From positions 186,001 through 250,000 of the forward strand of contig NZ_JAQQFV010000007.1 of the NCBI RefSeq assembly GCF_029675105.1: a stretch of DNA of 64,000 nt. Reading direction: 5' to 3'. The DNA is from Nocardia anocheti (GTDB lineage Bacteria; Actinomycetota; Actinomycetes; Mycobacteriales; Mycobacteriaceae). Both the position numbers and the translations under genes were made by a program. The notes under the pieces were generated by a model. It saw only the letters and a program-made list of their open reading frames with translations, was not told the DNA's origin and made no database searches. This document shows, piece after piece, positions 1-10,557 of this stretch (its first letter is position 1; every line of letters starts with the position of its first letter).

Positions 1-1037
1 AGCAGGCCGCCATGGCCGAGCAGAACACCGGGAGCGAGGCCGCGGTGGTGGTCCCGCGCGAGGTGCTGGTCCCGGAACTGCCCGCCGACGCCGTCGAGAT
101 CCAGGACTGGCTGAGCGATCTGCGCGGTGCCGCGGTCTCGCTGCGCGTGCCCCAGCGCGGCGACAAGAAGGCGCTCGCCGAGACCGTGCAGCGCAACGCG
201 GGGGAGGCACTGGCCCAGCACAAGCTCAAGCGCGCGGGTGACCTCACCTCCAGATCCCAAGCGCTGCAGGACATCCAGGACGCCCTCGAACTCGACAGCG
301 CGCCGCTGCGGATCGAATGCGTCGACATCAGCCATGTCCAGGGCACCGACGTGGTCGCCTCACTGGTGGTCTTCGAGGACGGGCTGGCTCGCAAATCCGA
401 CTACCGCCACTACGCCATCAAGGAGGCCGCGGGCGACGGCCGCTCCGACGACGTCGCCAGCATCGCCGAGGTGACCCGTCGCCGTTTCGCCCGCCTCGCC
501 CGCGACCGGCAGCAACCGGTCGACATCGAACCCGACGAGACCGAGGAACCCGCCTCGCGCCCCGGCATCGACCCCTCCACCGGCAGGCCGCGCCGCTTCG
601 CCTACCCGCCGAATCTCTACGTCGTCGACGGCGGCGCGCCCCAGGTCGCAGCGGCCGCCGAGGTGCTCGACGAACTCGGCATCACCGATGTCGCCGTGAT
701 CGGCCTGGCCAAGCGCCTGGAGGAGGTGTGGGTGCCCGGCGAGGCCGACCCGGTGATCATGCCGCGCAACAGCGAGGCCCTCTACCTGCTGCAACGCGTG
801 CGCGACGAGGCCCACCGCTTCGCCATCACCTTCCACCGCAGCAAGCGCTCCCGGCGGATGACGGCCTCGGCGCTGGACTCGGTGCGCGGGCTCGGCGAGG
901 CCAGGCGCACCGCGCTGGTGACCCACTTCGGCTCGGTCGCGCGGATCAAGGACGCGACTGTCGAGGAGATCACATCGGTGCCCGGTATCGGGGTCTCCAC
1001 CGCGAAAGCGGTGCTCGAAGCGCTCAATTCCCCCTAG
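1..1037 (+). CDS. uvrC: UvrABC system protein C, C-terminal half (5' end outside window)
   Basis: Nucleotide excision repair endonuclease subunit that makes the incisions on both sides of a lesion marked by UvrA/UvrB. The reading frame is already open at the window edge, and the 340-odd visible residues are about half of a usual UvrC (roughly 600-680), so the N-terminal GIY-YIG nuclease is upstream. Visible are the RNase H-like endonuclease domain (RIECVDISH, then FVDGG-like YVVDGGAPQV) that makes the 5' cut and a C-terminal tandem helix-hairpin-helix (VRGLGEARRTALVTHFG, VPGIGVSTAKAVL) that binds DNA. A short Glu/Pro-rich insert (around DIEPDETEEPASRPG) sits inside the endonuclease domain. 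It is followed after 119 bp by rapZ, the usual actinobacterial neighbour. Confidence 0.96.
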   Translation, partial: QAAMAEQNTGSEAAVVVPREVLVPELPADAVEIQDWLSDLRGAAVSLRVPQRGDKKALAETVQRNAGEALAQHKLKRAGDLTSRSQALQDIQDALELDSAPLRIECVDISHVQGTDVVASLVVFEDGLARKSDYRHYAIKEAAGDGRSDDVASIAEVTRRRFARLARDRQQPVDIEPDETEEPASRPGIDPSTGRPRRFAYPPNLYVVDGGAPQVAAAAEVLDELGITDVAVIGLAKRLEEVWVPGEADPVIMPRNSEALYLLQRVRDEAHRFAITFHRSKRSRRMTASALDSVRGLGEARRTALVTHFGSVARIKDATVEEITSVPGIGVSTAKAVLEALNSP

Positions 1038-1156
1038 CCGGGTCGGGCGCATCACCGTCACGCAATATTGCGAGTGCCGTACGTTGTGTGTCTGCGCCCG
1101 ATACCCGAACCGGTGCGGGATGATCGAAAGGCACCCAGAAACGGATCCGGTAGGAC

Positions 1157-2113
1157 ATGACACGCGTCGAATCGAACAGCACAGCGGGGGCGGCACCCGG
1201 GCAGTCCGGGTCGGTCACCGACATACAGCAACCAGTAGAAGTGGTCATCGTGACCGGCTTGTCCGGCGCTGGCCGCGGCACCGCCGCGCGGGTATTGGAG
1301 GATCTCGGCTGGTACGTGACCGACAACCTACCGCCCGAACTGATCGGGCGGATGATCGAGCTCGGCGCCGCCGCCGACCCGCCGATCCGGCGGTTGGCCC
1401 TGGTCATGGACGTGCGCAGCCGGTTCTTCACCGGTGAGCTGTCCGGCGTCACCGAGCAGCTGCGGTCGGCGGGCATCCGCACCCGCGTGCTGTTCCTCGA
1501 GGCCTCCGACGACGTGCTGATCCGGCGCTTCGGCTTCGCCAGGCGCAGGCATCCACTGCAGAGCGACAGCCCCGACGGCACGCTCTCGGCGGGCATCACC
1601 GCCGAGCGGGTCCGGCTCTCGTCGGTCAAGGCCGCCGCCGACCTGGTCATCGACACCACCGAGCTCTCGATCCACCAGCTGCACCGCAAGCTGGAGGAAG
1701 CCTACGGGGCTGGCGCGCCAGCGGCACTGCAGCTGACGGTGCAATCGTTCGGCTTCAAGTACGGTGTTCCCCTCGACGCCGACATGGTGCTGGACGTGCG
1801 TTTTCTGCCCAATCCGCATTGGATTCCCGAACTGCGGGAACACACCGGGCAGGAAGCGGTGGTCAGCGACTACGTGTTGTCGAGGCCGGGCGCGCAGGAC
1901 TACTTGAGCACCGGTGAGCACCTGGTCGACCTGACCACGACGGGATACCGCCAAGAGGGGAAGCGATACATGACGGTGGCAGTGGGCTGCACCGGCGGTA
2001 AACATCGCAGCGTCGCGATCGCCGAGGCGCTCGGCGAGCGCATCGGCGACGACACCGCGCACACGGCGGTCGACGTCGTGCGCGTGGTGCACCGGGATCT
2101 GGGGCGCGAATGA
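1157..2113 (+). CDS. rapZ: RapZ/YvcJ-family nucleotide-binding protein
   Basis: P-loop protein of the RapZ (YvcJ) family. In E. coli RapZ is an RNase adaptor that controls GlmS through small RNAs; the actinobacterial role is less certain. At 318 residues it is slightly longer than usual because of a roughly 25-residue N-terminal extension. The Walker A element reads GLSGAGRG near residue 33, with R-G in place of the usual K-S. The C-terminal half carries the family motifs SFGFKYG, FLPNPHW and VGCTGGKHRSV. The stop overlaps the start of yvcK in an ATGA junction, so the two are translationally coupled. The first residues (to about 25) are low-complexity, and a later start cannot be ruled out. 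Confidence 0.95.
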   Translation: MTRVESNSTAGAAPGQSGSVTDIQQPVEVVIVTGLSGAGRGTAARVLEDLGWYVTDNLPPELIGRMIELGAAADPPIRRLALVMDVRSRFFTGELSGVTEQLRSAGIRTRVLFLEASDDVLIRRFGFARRRHPLQSDSPDGTLSAGITAERVRLSSVKAAADLVIDTTELSIHQLHRKLEEAYGAGAPAALQLTVQSFGFKYGVPLDADMVLDVRFLPNPHWIPELREHTGQEAVVSDYVLSRPGAQDYLSTGEHLVDLTTTGYRQEGKRYMTVAVGCTGGKHRSVAIAEALGERIGDDTAHTAVDVVRVVHRDLGRE

Positions 2114-3156
2114 GTGGAGGTGACACCGACCCAGCCGTCGTCGCACTGGGCGGCGGACACGGGCTGTACGCGACCCTGACCGCGGTGCGCAGGCTGACCC
2201 AGCGGATCACCGCCGTGGTCACCGTGGCCGACGACGGCGGGTCCTCGGGCCGGTTGCGCGGCGAACTCGGCATGCTCCCACCAGGTGACCTGCGGATGGC
2301 GCTGGCCGCGCTGTCCGAGGACGCCGAGGGCGTGTGGACCACCACGGTCCAGCACCGCTTCGGCGGCACCGGCGCGCTGGCCGGGCACTCGGTGGGCAAT
2401 CTGATCCTGGCCGGGCTCACCGATGTCCTCGGTGACCCGGTCGCCGCGCTGGACGCGGTGGGCTCGCTGCTGCGGATCACCGGCCGGGTGCTGCCCATGT
2501 CGCCGATCCCACTCGACATCGAGGCCGAAGTGTCCGGGCTGGAATCGGATCCGCGGATCGGGCGCCGCGTGCGCGGTCAGGTTGCGGTGGCCACCACGCC
2601 GGGTAAGGTCCGGCGGGTGCGGCTGATTCCGTCCGATCCGCCTGCCAGTCCGGAGGCGACCGCGGCCATCGAGCACGCGGATGTCGTTGTGCTGGGCCCG
2701 GGTTCGTGGTTCACCAGCGTCATCCCGCATGTCCTGGTGCCGCAACTGCGCGAGACCCTGGTGCGCACCGCGGCGCGCAAGGTATTGGTATTGAATCTGG
2801 CCGCGGAGCCGGGGGAGACCGCCGGCTTTTCCGCGGAGCGTCATCTGCATGTATTGTCCCAGCACGCACCGGATTTCGCGGTCGATGACGTGCTAGTCGA
2901 CTCGGCGTCGGTGCCCGAGGGGCGGCAGCGGGAACATGTGGCAAGAGCCGCCGAACAGTTGCGCGCACGGGTAACGTTCTGCGATGTCGCCGAGCCGGGA
3001 ACGGATCGGCATCATCCCGGAAAACTTGCCGCCGCACTGGATCAGGTGATCCGGTCGCCGCGGCCGCAACTGGCAGGGCTTCGAGTCGAGGGACGGCACA
3101 CGGGATCGGATGTGCGTTCCGGGTCGGTGGGAAAGGAGCGCGTCTCGTGGCGATGA
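2110..3156 (+). CDS. yvcK: YvcK/CofD-like gluconeogenesis factor
   Basis: Member of the UPF0052/YvcK family, which binds UDP-sugars and is needed for growth on gluconeogenic carbon sources and normal envelope morphogenesis in Firmicutes and mycobacteria. The 348 residues show the family signatures: ALGGGHGL at the N-terminus, TVADDGGSSGRLR (about residues 40-52), GHSVGNLIL and VVLGPGSWFTSV. It starts inside the rapZ stop (ATGA) and runs 10 nt into whiA, so rapZ-yvcK-whiA form one translationally coupled unit next to gap-pgk-tpiA. This fits a role linking carbon flux with cell-wall growth (inference). Confidence 0.95.
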   Translation: MSGGDTDPAVVALGGGHGLYATLTAVRRLTQRITAVVTVADDGGSSGRLRGELGMLPPGDLRMALAALSEDAEGVWTTTVQHRFGGTGALAGHSVGNLILAGLTDVLGDPVAALDAVGSLLRITGRVLPMSPIPLDIEAEVSGLESDPRIGRRVRGQVAVATTPGKVRRVRLIPSDPPASPEATAAIEHADVVVLGPGSWFTSVIPHVLVPQLRETLVRTAARKVLVLNLAAEPGETAGFSAERHLHVLSQHAPDFAVDDVLVDSASVPEGRQREHVARAAEQLRARVTFCDVAEPGTDRHHPGKLAAALDQVIRSPRPQLAGLRVEGRHTGSDVRSGSVGKERVSWR

Positions 3157-4130
3157 CAGCCGAGGTGAAGGACGAGCTGAGCAGGCTCGTGGTGTCGCAG
3201 GTCAGCTCGCGGAAAGCGGAATTGTCGGCGTTGCTGCGGTTCGCGGGTGGTCTGCACATCGTCGGGGGCCGGGTGATCGTGGAAGCCGAAGTGGACATGG
3301 GGTCCATCGCGCGGCGCCTGCGCCGGGAGATCTTCGAGCTCTACGGATACGGCTCCGACGTGCACGTACTGGGCGCCGGTGGGCTACGCAAGACCTCCCG
3401 CTATGTCGTGCGGGTGTCGAAGGAGGGCGAGGCGCTGGCGCGTCAGACCGGCCTGCTCGACGTGCGCGGCAGGCCGGTGCGCGGGTTGCCCGCCCAGGTG
3501 GTCGGCGGCAGCATCGGTGACGCCGAAGCCGCTTGGCGTGGCGCGTTTCTGGCGCACGGTTCGCTCACCGAGCCGGGGCGGTCCTCGGCGCTCGAGGTGA
3601 GCTGCCCGGGTCCGGAGGCCGCGTTGGCACTGGTCGGCGCCGCGCGTCGGCTCGGCATCACCGCCAAGGCCCGCGAGGTGCGCGGCACCGACCGGGTGGT
3701 GGTGCGTGACGGCGAGGCCATCGGTGCCCTGCTCACCCGGATGGGCGCCCAGGACACCCGCCTGACCTGGGAGGAACGCCGGATGCGCCGTGAGGTGCGG
3801 GCCACCGCCAACCGGCTGGCCAACTTCGACGACGCCAACCTGCGCCGCTCGGCGCGCGCGGCCGTCGCCGCGGCGGCCCGGGTCGAGCGGGCGCTGGAGA
3901 TCCTCGCCGACGACGTGCCGGACCATCTGGCCGCGGCGGGCAAGCTGCGTGTACAGCACCGGCAGGCCTCGCTCGAGGAACTCGGTCAGCTCGCCGATCC
4001 GCCGATGACCAAGGACGCGGTCGCGGGCCGGATCCGGCGGTTGCTGTCGATGGCCGATCGCCGGGCCAAGGACCTCGGGATCCCCGACACCGAGTCGGCG
4101 GTCACCGCGGAACTTCTCGACGACGCGTAA
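3147..4130 (+). CDS. whiA: Sporulation/division regulator WhiA
   Basis: DNA-binding regulator with an N-terminal LAGLIDADG-homing-endonuclease-like domain and a C-terminal helix-turn-helix. In Streptomyces it switches on sporulation septation genes; in non-sporulating actinobacteria it is kept as a growth/division factor. The 327-residue protein starts with MAMTAEVKDELSRL and has the conserved GGLHIVGGRVIVEAEVD stretch, NCDDAN-type segment (here NFDDANLRRS) and the C-terminal LEELGQLADPP ... GRIRRLLSMA helix-turn-helix. The GTG start at 3147 is chosen because GAAAGGAG lies 8 nt upstream (3131-3138) and it matches the family N-terminus. Confidence 0.96.
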   Translation: MAMTAEVKDELSRLVVSQVSSRKAELSALLRFAGGLHIVGGRVIVEAEVDMGSIARRLRREIFELYGYGSDVHVLGAGGLRKTSRYVVRVSKEGEALARQTGLLDVRGRPVRGLPAQVVGGSIGDAEAAWRGAFLAHGSLTEPGRSSALEVSCPGPEAALALVGAARRLGITAKAREVRGTDRVVVRDGEAIGALLTRMGAQDTRLTWEERRMRREVRATANRLANFDDANLRRSARAAVAAAARVERALEILADDVPDHLAAAGKLRVQHRQASLEELGQLADPPMTKDAVAGRIRRLLSMADRRAKDLGIPDTESAVTAELLDDA

Positions 4131-4136
4131 CAGTCC

Positions 4137-4203
4137 GATTCGCCACTGGCTGTGGCGAATCCGACGTTTGGGGCAGAGCGGTCATGCACGATCGCTCTGC
4201 CCC
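4137..4203 (+). terminator. Two consecutive hairpins after whiA
   Basis: The first hairpin is GATTCGCCA (4137-4145) pairing with TGGCGAATC (4153-4161), a perfect 9-bp stem with a 7-nt loop. The second is GGGGCAGAGCG (4170-4180) with CGCTCTGCCCC (4193-4203), a perfect 11-bp stem with a 12-nt loop. No strong T-tract follows, as is common in high-GC actinobacteria. They separate the rapZ-yvcK-whiA unit from gap, so gap probably has its own promoter in the 126 bp between the second hairpin and its start. Confidence 0.7.
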
Positions 4204-4329
4204 TTACTCTGGGTGGTCCATAGGCAGCTGGCGGTACCTCACGCGGCACAGTTCCGCTGACGGGAACGGCCAGGTGGCTACTAGTCTGGGAACGGTCGGA
4301 ACGAATCCGCTACAGGTGAGGAGCGACAA

Positions 4330-5346
<1,017 letters not shown>

Positions 5347-5350
5347 AAAT

Positions 5351-6565
5351 ATGACTGTCAAAACACTCCAAGACCTCCTGTCCGACGGCGTCGAAGGCCG
5401 TGGCGTGCTCGTGCGCTCCGACCTGAACGTGCCACTCGACGATCAGGGGCAGATCACCGACCCGGGCCGCATCATCGCCTCGGTCCCCACCATCGCGGCG
5501 CTGGTCGAGGCCGGTGCCAAGGTGGTCGTGATGGCGCACCTCGGCCGCCCCAAGGGCGAGCCCGACCCGAAGTTCTCGCTGGCCCCGGTGGCCGCGAAGC
5601 TCGCCGAACTGCTGGGCCGCAATGTCCAGCTCGCCGGTGACGTGGTGGGCTACGACGCGCTCTCGCGCTCGGAGGGCCTCACCGACGGTGACGTGCTGCT
5701 GCTCGAGAACGTGCGTTTCGATCCGCGCGAGACCAGCAAGGACGAGGGGGAGCGGGCCAAGCTGGCCGCCGCCTACGTCGAACTGGTCGGCGACGACGGC
5801 GCTTTCGTCTCCGACGGCTTCGGTGTGGTGCATCGCAAGCAGGCCTCGGTCTACGACGTGGCCCAGCAGCTCCCGCATTACGCGGGCACGCTGGTCGCCG
5901 CGGAGGTCGAGGTGCTGCGCAAGCTCACCGAGGACCCGGCCCGCCCCTACGCGGTGGTGCTCGGCGGCTCCAAGGTCTCCGACAAGCTCGCCGTGATCGA
6001 GGCGCTGGCCCCCAAGGTCGACACCCTCGTCATCGGTGGCGGCATGTGCTTCACCTTCCTTGCCGCCCAGGGCCTTTCGGTGGGCACCTCGCTGCTGCAG
6101 GAGGAGATGATCGACACCTGCAAGGGGCTGCTCGAGCGTTTCGGCGACGTGCTGCACCTGCCCGTCGACATCGTCGCGGCCGACAAGTTCGCCGCCGACG
6201 CCGAATCGAAGACCGTCGCCTCGACCGAGATCCCGGACGGCTGGATGGGTCTGGACATCGGCCCCGAGTCGGTGGCCCGGTTCTCCGCGCTGCTCACCGA
6301 GGCGAAGACGGTGTTCTGGAACGGCCCGATGGGCGTGTTCGAGTTCGAGAAGTTCGCCGCGGGCACCCGCGGGGTCGCCGAGGCCATCGTGACCGCCACC
6401 GGTAAGGGCGCGTTCACGGTCGTCGGCGGTGGCGACTCGGCCGCGGCCGTGCGCACCCTCGGCCTGCCCGAGGACGGCTTCTCTCACATCTCCACCGGTG
6501 GTGGCGCGTCTCTGGAATACCTGGAAGGCAAAGAGCTGCCAGGTATTTCGGTGCTGGAGGACTGA
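5351..6565 (+). CDS. pgk: Phosphoglycerate kinase
   Basis: Transfers the acyl phosphate of 1,3-bisphosphoglycerate to ADP, the first ATP-yielding step of lower glycolysis. The 404-residue length is normal. Motifs seen: VRSDLNVPL and AHLGRPKGE for the 3-phosphoglycerate side, LLENVRFDPRE, VLGGSKVSDKL, and the nucleotide-side WNGPMGVFEF and VVGGGDSAAAV. The ATG at 5351 (MTVKTLQDLL) is chosen; an in-frame GTG at 5318 would overlap gap by 29 nt and adds residues absent from the family. No good Shine-Dalgarno precedes it, so coupling to gap termination 4 nt upstream probably drives initiation. Confidence 0.97.
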   Translation: MTVKTLQDLLSDGVEGRGVLVRSDLNVPLDDQGQITDPGRIIASVPTIAALVEAGAKVVVMAHLGRPKGEPDPKFSLAPVAAKLAELLGRNVQLAGDVVGYDALSRSEGLTDGDVLLLENVRFDPRETSKDEGERAKLAAAYVELVGDDGAFVSDGFGVVHRKQASVYDVAQQLPHYAGTLVAAEVEVLRKLTEDPARPYAVVLGGSKVSDKLAVIEALAPKVDTLVIGGGMCFTFLAAQGLSVGTSLLQEEMIDTCKGLLERFGDVLHLPVDIVAADKFAADAESKTVASTEIPDGWMGLDIGPESVARFSALLTEAKTVFWNGPMGVFEFEKFAAGTRGVAEAIVTATGKGAFTVVGGGDSAAAVRTLGLPEDGFSHISTGGGASLEYLEGKELPGISVLED

Positions 6566-6568
6566 GCC

Positions 6569-7357
<789 letters not shown>

Positions 7358-7374
7358 TCCGGGGGATCGAACGC

Positions 7375-7417
7375 CGAAGGGCCGGACACCGCGAATCGGT
7401 GTCCGGCCCTTCGTTTT
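7375..7417 (+). terminator. Intrinsic terminator after tpiA
   Basis: A perfect 17-bp stem, CGAAGGGCCGGACACCG (7375-7391) with its complement at 7397-7413, closes a 5-nt loop CGAAT and is followed by TTTT (7414-7417). It sits between convergent tpiA and the minus-strand META lipoprotein and could stop transcription from both sides. Confidence 0.93.
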
Positions 7418-7423
7418 CCGCGT

Positions 7424-8212
7424 CTACTGGGCGCGCAGCACCAGGCCGTAGCCGTTGTCGTTGCGCAGCGTGAGCTGGTCGGCGTCGATGCTGGCCGTGG
7501 TGCGTCCGTCGAGCGCCCGCAGGACGTTCTGCTCGACCTCCATCACCTCGGGCGCGCACATCATCCGAGTGGTGGCCACGGCGAAGTTCACCGCGTCGCC
7601 GGGGCCGACGCCCGCGGTCCCCGTGATGCGGTTGCAGCCCGCCATCCCGGCGACGGTGCCGCCCTCGCCGATGGTCAGATTCGGGCTCACCTCGTCGAGC
7701 ACGGTCGAGCGGACCTGCCCCTCCGGGGTGAGCATGGTGGTGACGATCCAGGTGGTGCCCAGCAGCGGCCGGTCCGGATCGACCACCTTCTTGTCGGTGA
7801 GGTGCACGGTGACGGTCTCGCCGGTCAGCGTGAGCCGGTCCCCGTCGACACGCCAGCGCGGCGCCGACTCCAGGAAGGAGTTCTGCCAGGTGTCGGCGCG
7901 TTCGCGTCCACCCGCGCACGCCATCAGGGTGCCCGCCAGCGGTGAGGTGCGCAGGATGTGGTCGCTCAGGTCGACGGTGCCGCTGCTGGTGTTGCAGCCG
8001 GAGTTCGCCGAGATGCGCCCGTCGGCGAAGGTGAGCGTCATCGGGCCGCCGCCGGGGATGGTGTCGCCGTCGACCTCGGTGGAGACGTAGGTGTGGCCCA
8101 TCGGGGTCGCGGTGTCGTCGGTGGTGTCCCCGGAATCCGAGGACGAACACGCGGTGGCCGCGACGGCGGCCAGCACACACAGCGCGGCGAGGCGGAGCGG
8201 GATTGCCGACAT
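7424..8212 (-). CDS. META-domain (HslJ-like) lipoprotein
   Basis: Predicted exported lipoprotein of 262 residues: N-terminal MSAIPLRLAALCVLAAVAA signal segment and a cysteine after VAATA, a weak lipobox because position -3 is Ala rather than Leu. Two META/HslJ-type repeats follow, each with the conserved core (FADGRISANSGCNTSSGTV; then GTVAGMAGCNRITGTAGVG) and a downstream cysteine (LMACAGG; RMMCAPEV). META domains occur in heat-shock protein HslJ and bacterial surface proteins; their function is not settled. An alternative start is the ATG three codons upstream (8221). It is monocistronic and faces tpiA. Confidence 0.85.
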   Translation of the reverse strand: MSAIPLRLAALCVLAAVAATACSSSDSGDTTDDTATPMGHTYVSTEVDGDTIPGGGPMTLTFADGRISANSGCNTSSGTVDLSDHILRTSPLAGTLMACAGGRERADTWQNSFLESAPRWRVDGDRLTLTGETVTVHLTDKKVVDPDRPLLGTTWIVTTMLTPEGQVRSTVLDEVSPNLTIGEGGTVAGMAGCNRITGTAGVGPGDAVNFAVATTRMMCAPEVMEVEQNVLRALDGRTTASIDADQLTLRNDNGYGLVLRAQ

Positions 8213-8440
8213 GGGGGCCATCGTACGTGCCGGGATCCGGACAGCGGGGCACGTGACGACGGCGAGGCATCGTGCCGTCGCCGCCGACACGATCCCCGAT
8301 CCGCCCGCGTCGGTGTGCGCGTGCCGTCGGCCCGAGCACGGAGATTCGCGCAGTGTGCGGCGAATCCGTCGGGGGATGTCACGGCGACGCGGGATCGTGC
8401 GCGGCGGCCCGGCGGCGGTCGCCGCGGATATGCTCGGCGG

Positions 8441-10036
8441 GTGACCAGCGCGCCCGTGAAGCCGATCTCCACGTGGGCGCCGTTGCGTTCGCCGGTGTAC
8501 CGCGCGCTGTGGATCGCCCAGCTCGTGTCGAATCTGGGCACGTGGATGCAGACGGTCGGCGCGCAGTGGATCCTGGTCGACCAGCCCAACGCGGCCGCGC
8601 TGGTGTCGTTCGTGCAGACCGCGCTCGCGTTGCCGGTGATGTTGCTGTCGATCCCGTCCGGCGTGCTCGCCGACCTCGTCGACCGCCGCCGACTCCTGCT
8701 CGGCGCCCAGACCGGCATGGCCCTGGCCTCGCTGACCCTCACCGTCTTCACCGCCACCGGCCACACCACCCCCGCGGTGCTGCTCACCCTGCTGTTCCTG
8801 CTCGGCTGCGGCCAGGCGCTCACCGCACCGGCCTGGCAGGCGATCCAACCGGAACTGGTCCCGCGCGAGCAGATCCCTTCGGCGGCCGCGCTGGGCAGCA
8901 TGAGCGTCAATATCGGTCGCGCGGTCGGGCCCGCGGTGGCCGGGGTGATCGTCGCGGTGGCCGGGCCGACGGTGGTCTTCGCCTTCAACACACTCTCGTT
9001 CATCGGGATCGTCGCGGTGCTGCTCGTCTCGACCTGGCAGACCAGCCCGCACACCCTGCCCAGTGAGCGTCCGCTGGCCGCCCTGCAGGCGGGCACCCGC
9101 TTCATCCGCGCGGCCCCCGCGATCCGACGCGTGCTGTTCCGCGCGATCCTGTTCATCGCCCCCGCCAGCGCGGTGTGGTCGCTGCTGCCGGTGATCGCGC
9201 ACGACCGGCTCGGCCTGGCCTCCGACGGCTACGGCCTGCTGCTCGGCGCGCTCGGCCTCGGCGCGGTCTGCGGGGCGCTGGGCCTGTCGCGCCTGCGCGT
9301 GCTGTTCACCCCGACCCAGCGACTCGCCCTGGCCGCCGTGCTGTTCGGGATGGGCGCGGTCGCCACCGCGCTGGTGCACAGCGTGGTGATCGTGCTGATC
9401 CTGCTGGTCGGCGCCGGTCTGGCCTGGCTGCTGGCCATGGCGACCCTGAACTCCACCATGCAGCTGCTGCTGCCCGCCTGGGTGCGGGCGCGCGGGCTGT
9501 CGGTCTACATGCTGGTGTTCATGGGCGGTCAGGCGATCGGCTCGCTGCTGTGGGGTCTGGTCGCCGGTGCCTACGGCGCGGTGACCGCGCTGCTGATCGC
9601 GGCGGGCCTGCTGGCCGCCTGCGCGGTGAGCACGGTGTGGTGGCCGATCCGGCACAATGTCGAGGACATCGACCTCTCACCCGCGGCCTTCTGGCCCGAA
9701 CCGCAGCTGGTGGTCGAACCCGACGCCGCCGACGGCCCGGTGCTGGTCATGCGCGGCTACGACGTGCCGCCCGCCGAGGTGCCCGGCTTCACCGCCGCCA
9801 TGGCCATGGTCGGACGGTCCCGGCAGCGGACCGGGGCGATGGAATGGCGGCTCTACCGCGACGTCGGCGTGGTCGACCGCTATGTCGAGGCGTTCGTGGT
9901 GCGGTCCTGGGCCGAGCACATGCATCAGCACCAGGTCCGGCTGACCGCCCGCGACCGGGAGATCGAGGAGACCGTCGCCCACTACTCGGCGGGCCCCGAC
10001 ACCATCTCCCACCTGGTCGCGGTCGAGCCTGGTTAG
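8441..10036 (+). CDS. MFS transporter (EntS/MFS_3 type) with C-terminal ferredoxin-like extension
   Basis: Major facilitator exporter of 531 residues. About the first 410 residues form roughly 12 membrane segments, with the family A-motif-like DLVDRRRLLLG after helix 2 and ALTAPAWQAIQPELV between helices 4 and 5. The remaining 110 or so residues after VWWPIRHNVED are soluble and resemble the dimeric alpha/beta-barrel (antibiotic monooxygenase-like) tail common in this MFS group (YDVPPAEVPGFTAAM, GAMEWRLYRD, FVVRSWAEH). The GTG at 8441 begins VTSAPVKPISTW; only GGCGG directly precedes it, so the transcript may be leaderless. Substrate unknown. Confidence 0.86.
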   Translation: MTSAPVKPISTWAPLRSPVYRALWIAQLVSNLGTWMQTVGAQWILVDQPNAAALVSFVQTALALPVMLLSIPSGVLADLVDRRRLLLGAQTGMALASLTLTVFTATGHTTPAVLLTLLFLLGCGQALTAPAWQAIQPELVPREQIPSAAALGSMSVNIGRAVGPAVAGVIVAVAGPTVVFAFNTLSFIGIVAVLLVSTWQTSPHTLPSERPLAALQAGTRFIRAAPAIRRVLFRAILFIAPASAVWSLLPVIAHDRLGLASDGYGLLLGALGLGAVCGALGLSRLRVLFTPTQRLALAAVLFGMGAVATALVHSVVIVLILLVGAGLAWLLAMATLNSTMQLLLPAWVRARGLSVYMLVFMGGQAIGSLLWGLVAGAYGAVTALLIAAGLLAACAVSTVWWPIRHNVEDIDLSPAAFWPEPQLVVEPDAADGPVLVMRGYDVPPAEVPGFTAAMAMVGRSRQRTGAMEWRLYRDVGVVDRYVEAFVVRSWAEHMHQHQVRLTARDREIEETVAHYSAGPDTISHLVAVEPG

Positions 10037-10070
10037 ACCAGTCGCCCGGAGACCACCTAGGATGAACGCC

Positions 10071-10304
10071 ATGTCGCTGTTCCTCGATATCCTCCTTGTG
10101 ATCACCAGCGTGCTGTTGGTGCTGCTGGTGCTGCTGCACCGCGCCAAGGGCGGCGGCCTGTCCAGCCTCTTCGGTGGCGGCGTCCAGTCGAGCCTGTCCG
10201 GCTCCACGGTCGTCGAGAAGAACCTCGACCGCATCACCATCTTCGTCGGCCTGGTCTGGCTCATCGCGATCCTCGGCATCGGCCTGGAGATCAAGTTCGG
10301 CTGA
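10071..10304 (+). CDS. secG: Preprotein translocase subunit SecG
   Basis: Small auxiliary subunit of the SecYEG translocon in the cytoplasmic membrane. The 77 residues have two membrane segments (about 2-22 and 53-73) flanking the conserved cytoplasmic loop HRAKGGGLSSLFGGG and SSLSGSTVVEKNLDR. The second ATG at 10071 (MSLFLDILLV) is taken because it gives the usual 77-residue length; an ATG three codons upstream is possible. The mycobacterial neighbour ppc is not present downstream. Confidence 0.94.
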   Translation: MSLFLDILLVITSVLLVLLVLLHRAKGGGLSSLFGGGVQSSLSGSTVVEKNLDRITIFVGLVWLIAILGIGLEIKFG

Positions 10305-10556
10305 TCCGGCCGCGTTCTCCCTTACTTCGCGCTCGTCGCACCCGACATCGATGACGGTCATCGCCGGATCGGCGGCTACGACGTGAGCGCCGTGCGCGCG
10401 AAGGACAACGGCTGCCTGCTGACCGTGCCGGGCATGGGGATCGGCGGACCCGCGGGCTTCGCGTACCTGCCGCACGGGGAACCGCCCGCCAGCAGCGGCG
10501 AGTACGACGAGCGCTACCGGCATCTCGACGGGCCCTGGTACAAGTTCTCGACCTGA
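10305..10556 (+). pseudogene. Possible 3' remnant of a gene directly behind secG
   Basis: Immediately after the secG stop, the same frame stays open for 83 codons and reads like protein (for example PYFALVAPDIDDGHRR, GGYDVSAVRAKDNG, CLLTVPGMGIGG, DGPWYKFST) before a TGA at 10554. There is no ATG or ribosome site at its beginning; the only plausible start is GTG 10383, giving 57 residues. The stretch ends flush with the end of the convergent E1 gene. It looks like the C-terminal piece of a gene whose front has been lost, or a small protein from 10383. I do not recognise the family. Confidence 0.45.
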
Positions 10557-10557
10557 C

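Noticed and set aside
7424..9655. Uninterrupted 743-codon minus-strand frame running from the META lipoprotein through the whole MFS gene
   Set aside because: Only the last 262 codons (to 8212) make sense: signal peptide, cysteines, META repeats. The upstream part is His/Arg/Gln-rich antisense of the MFS membrane helices.
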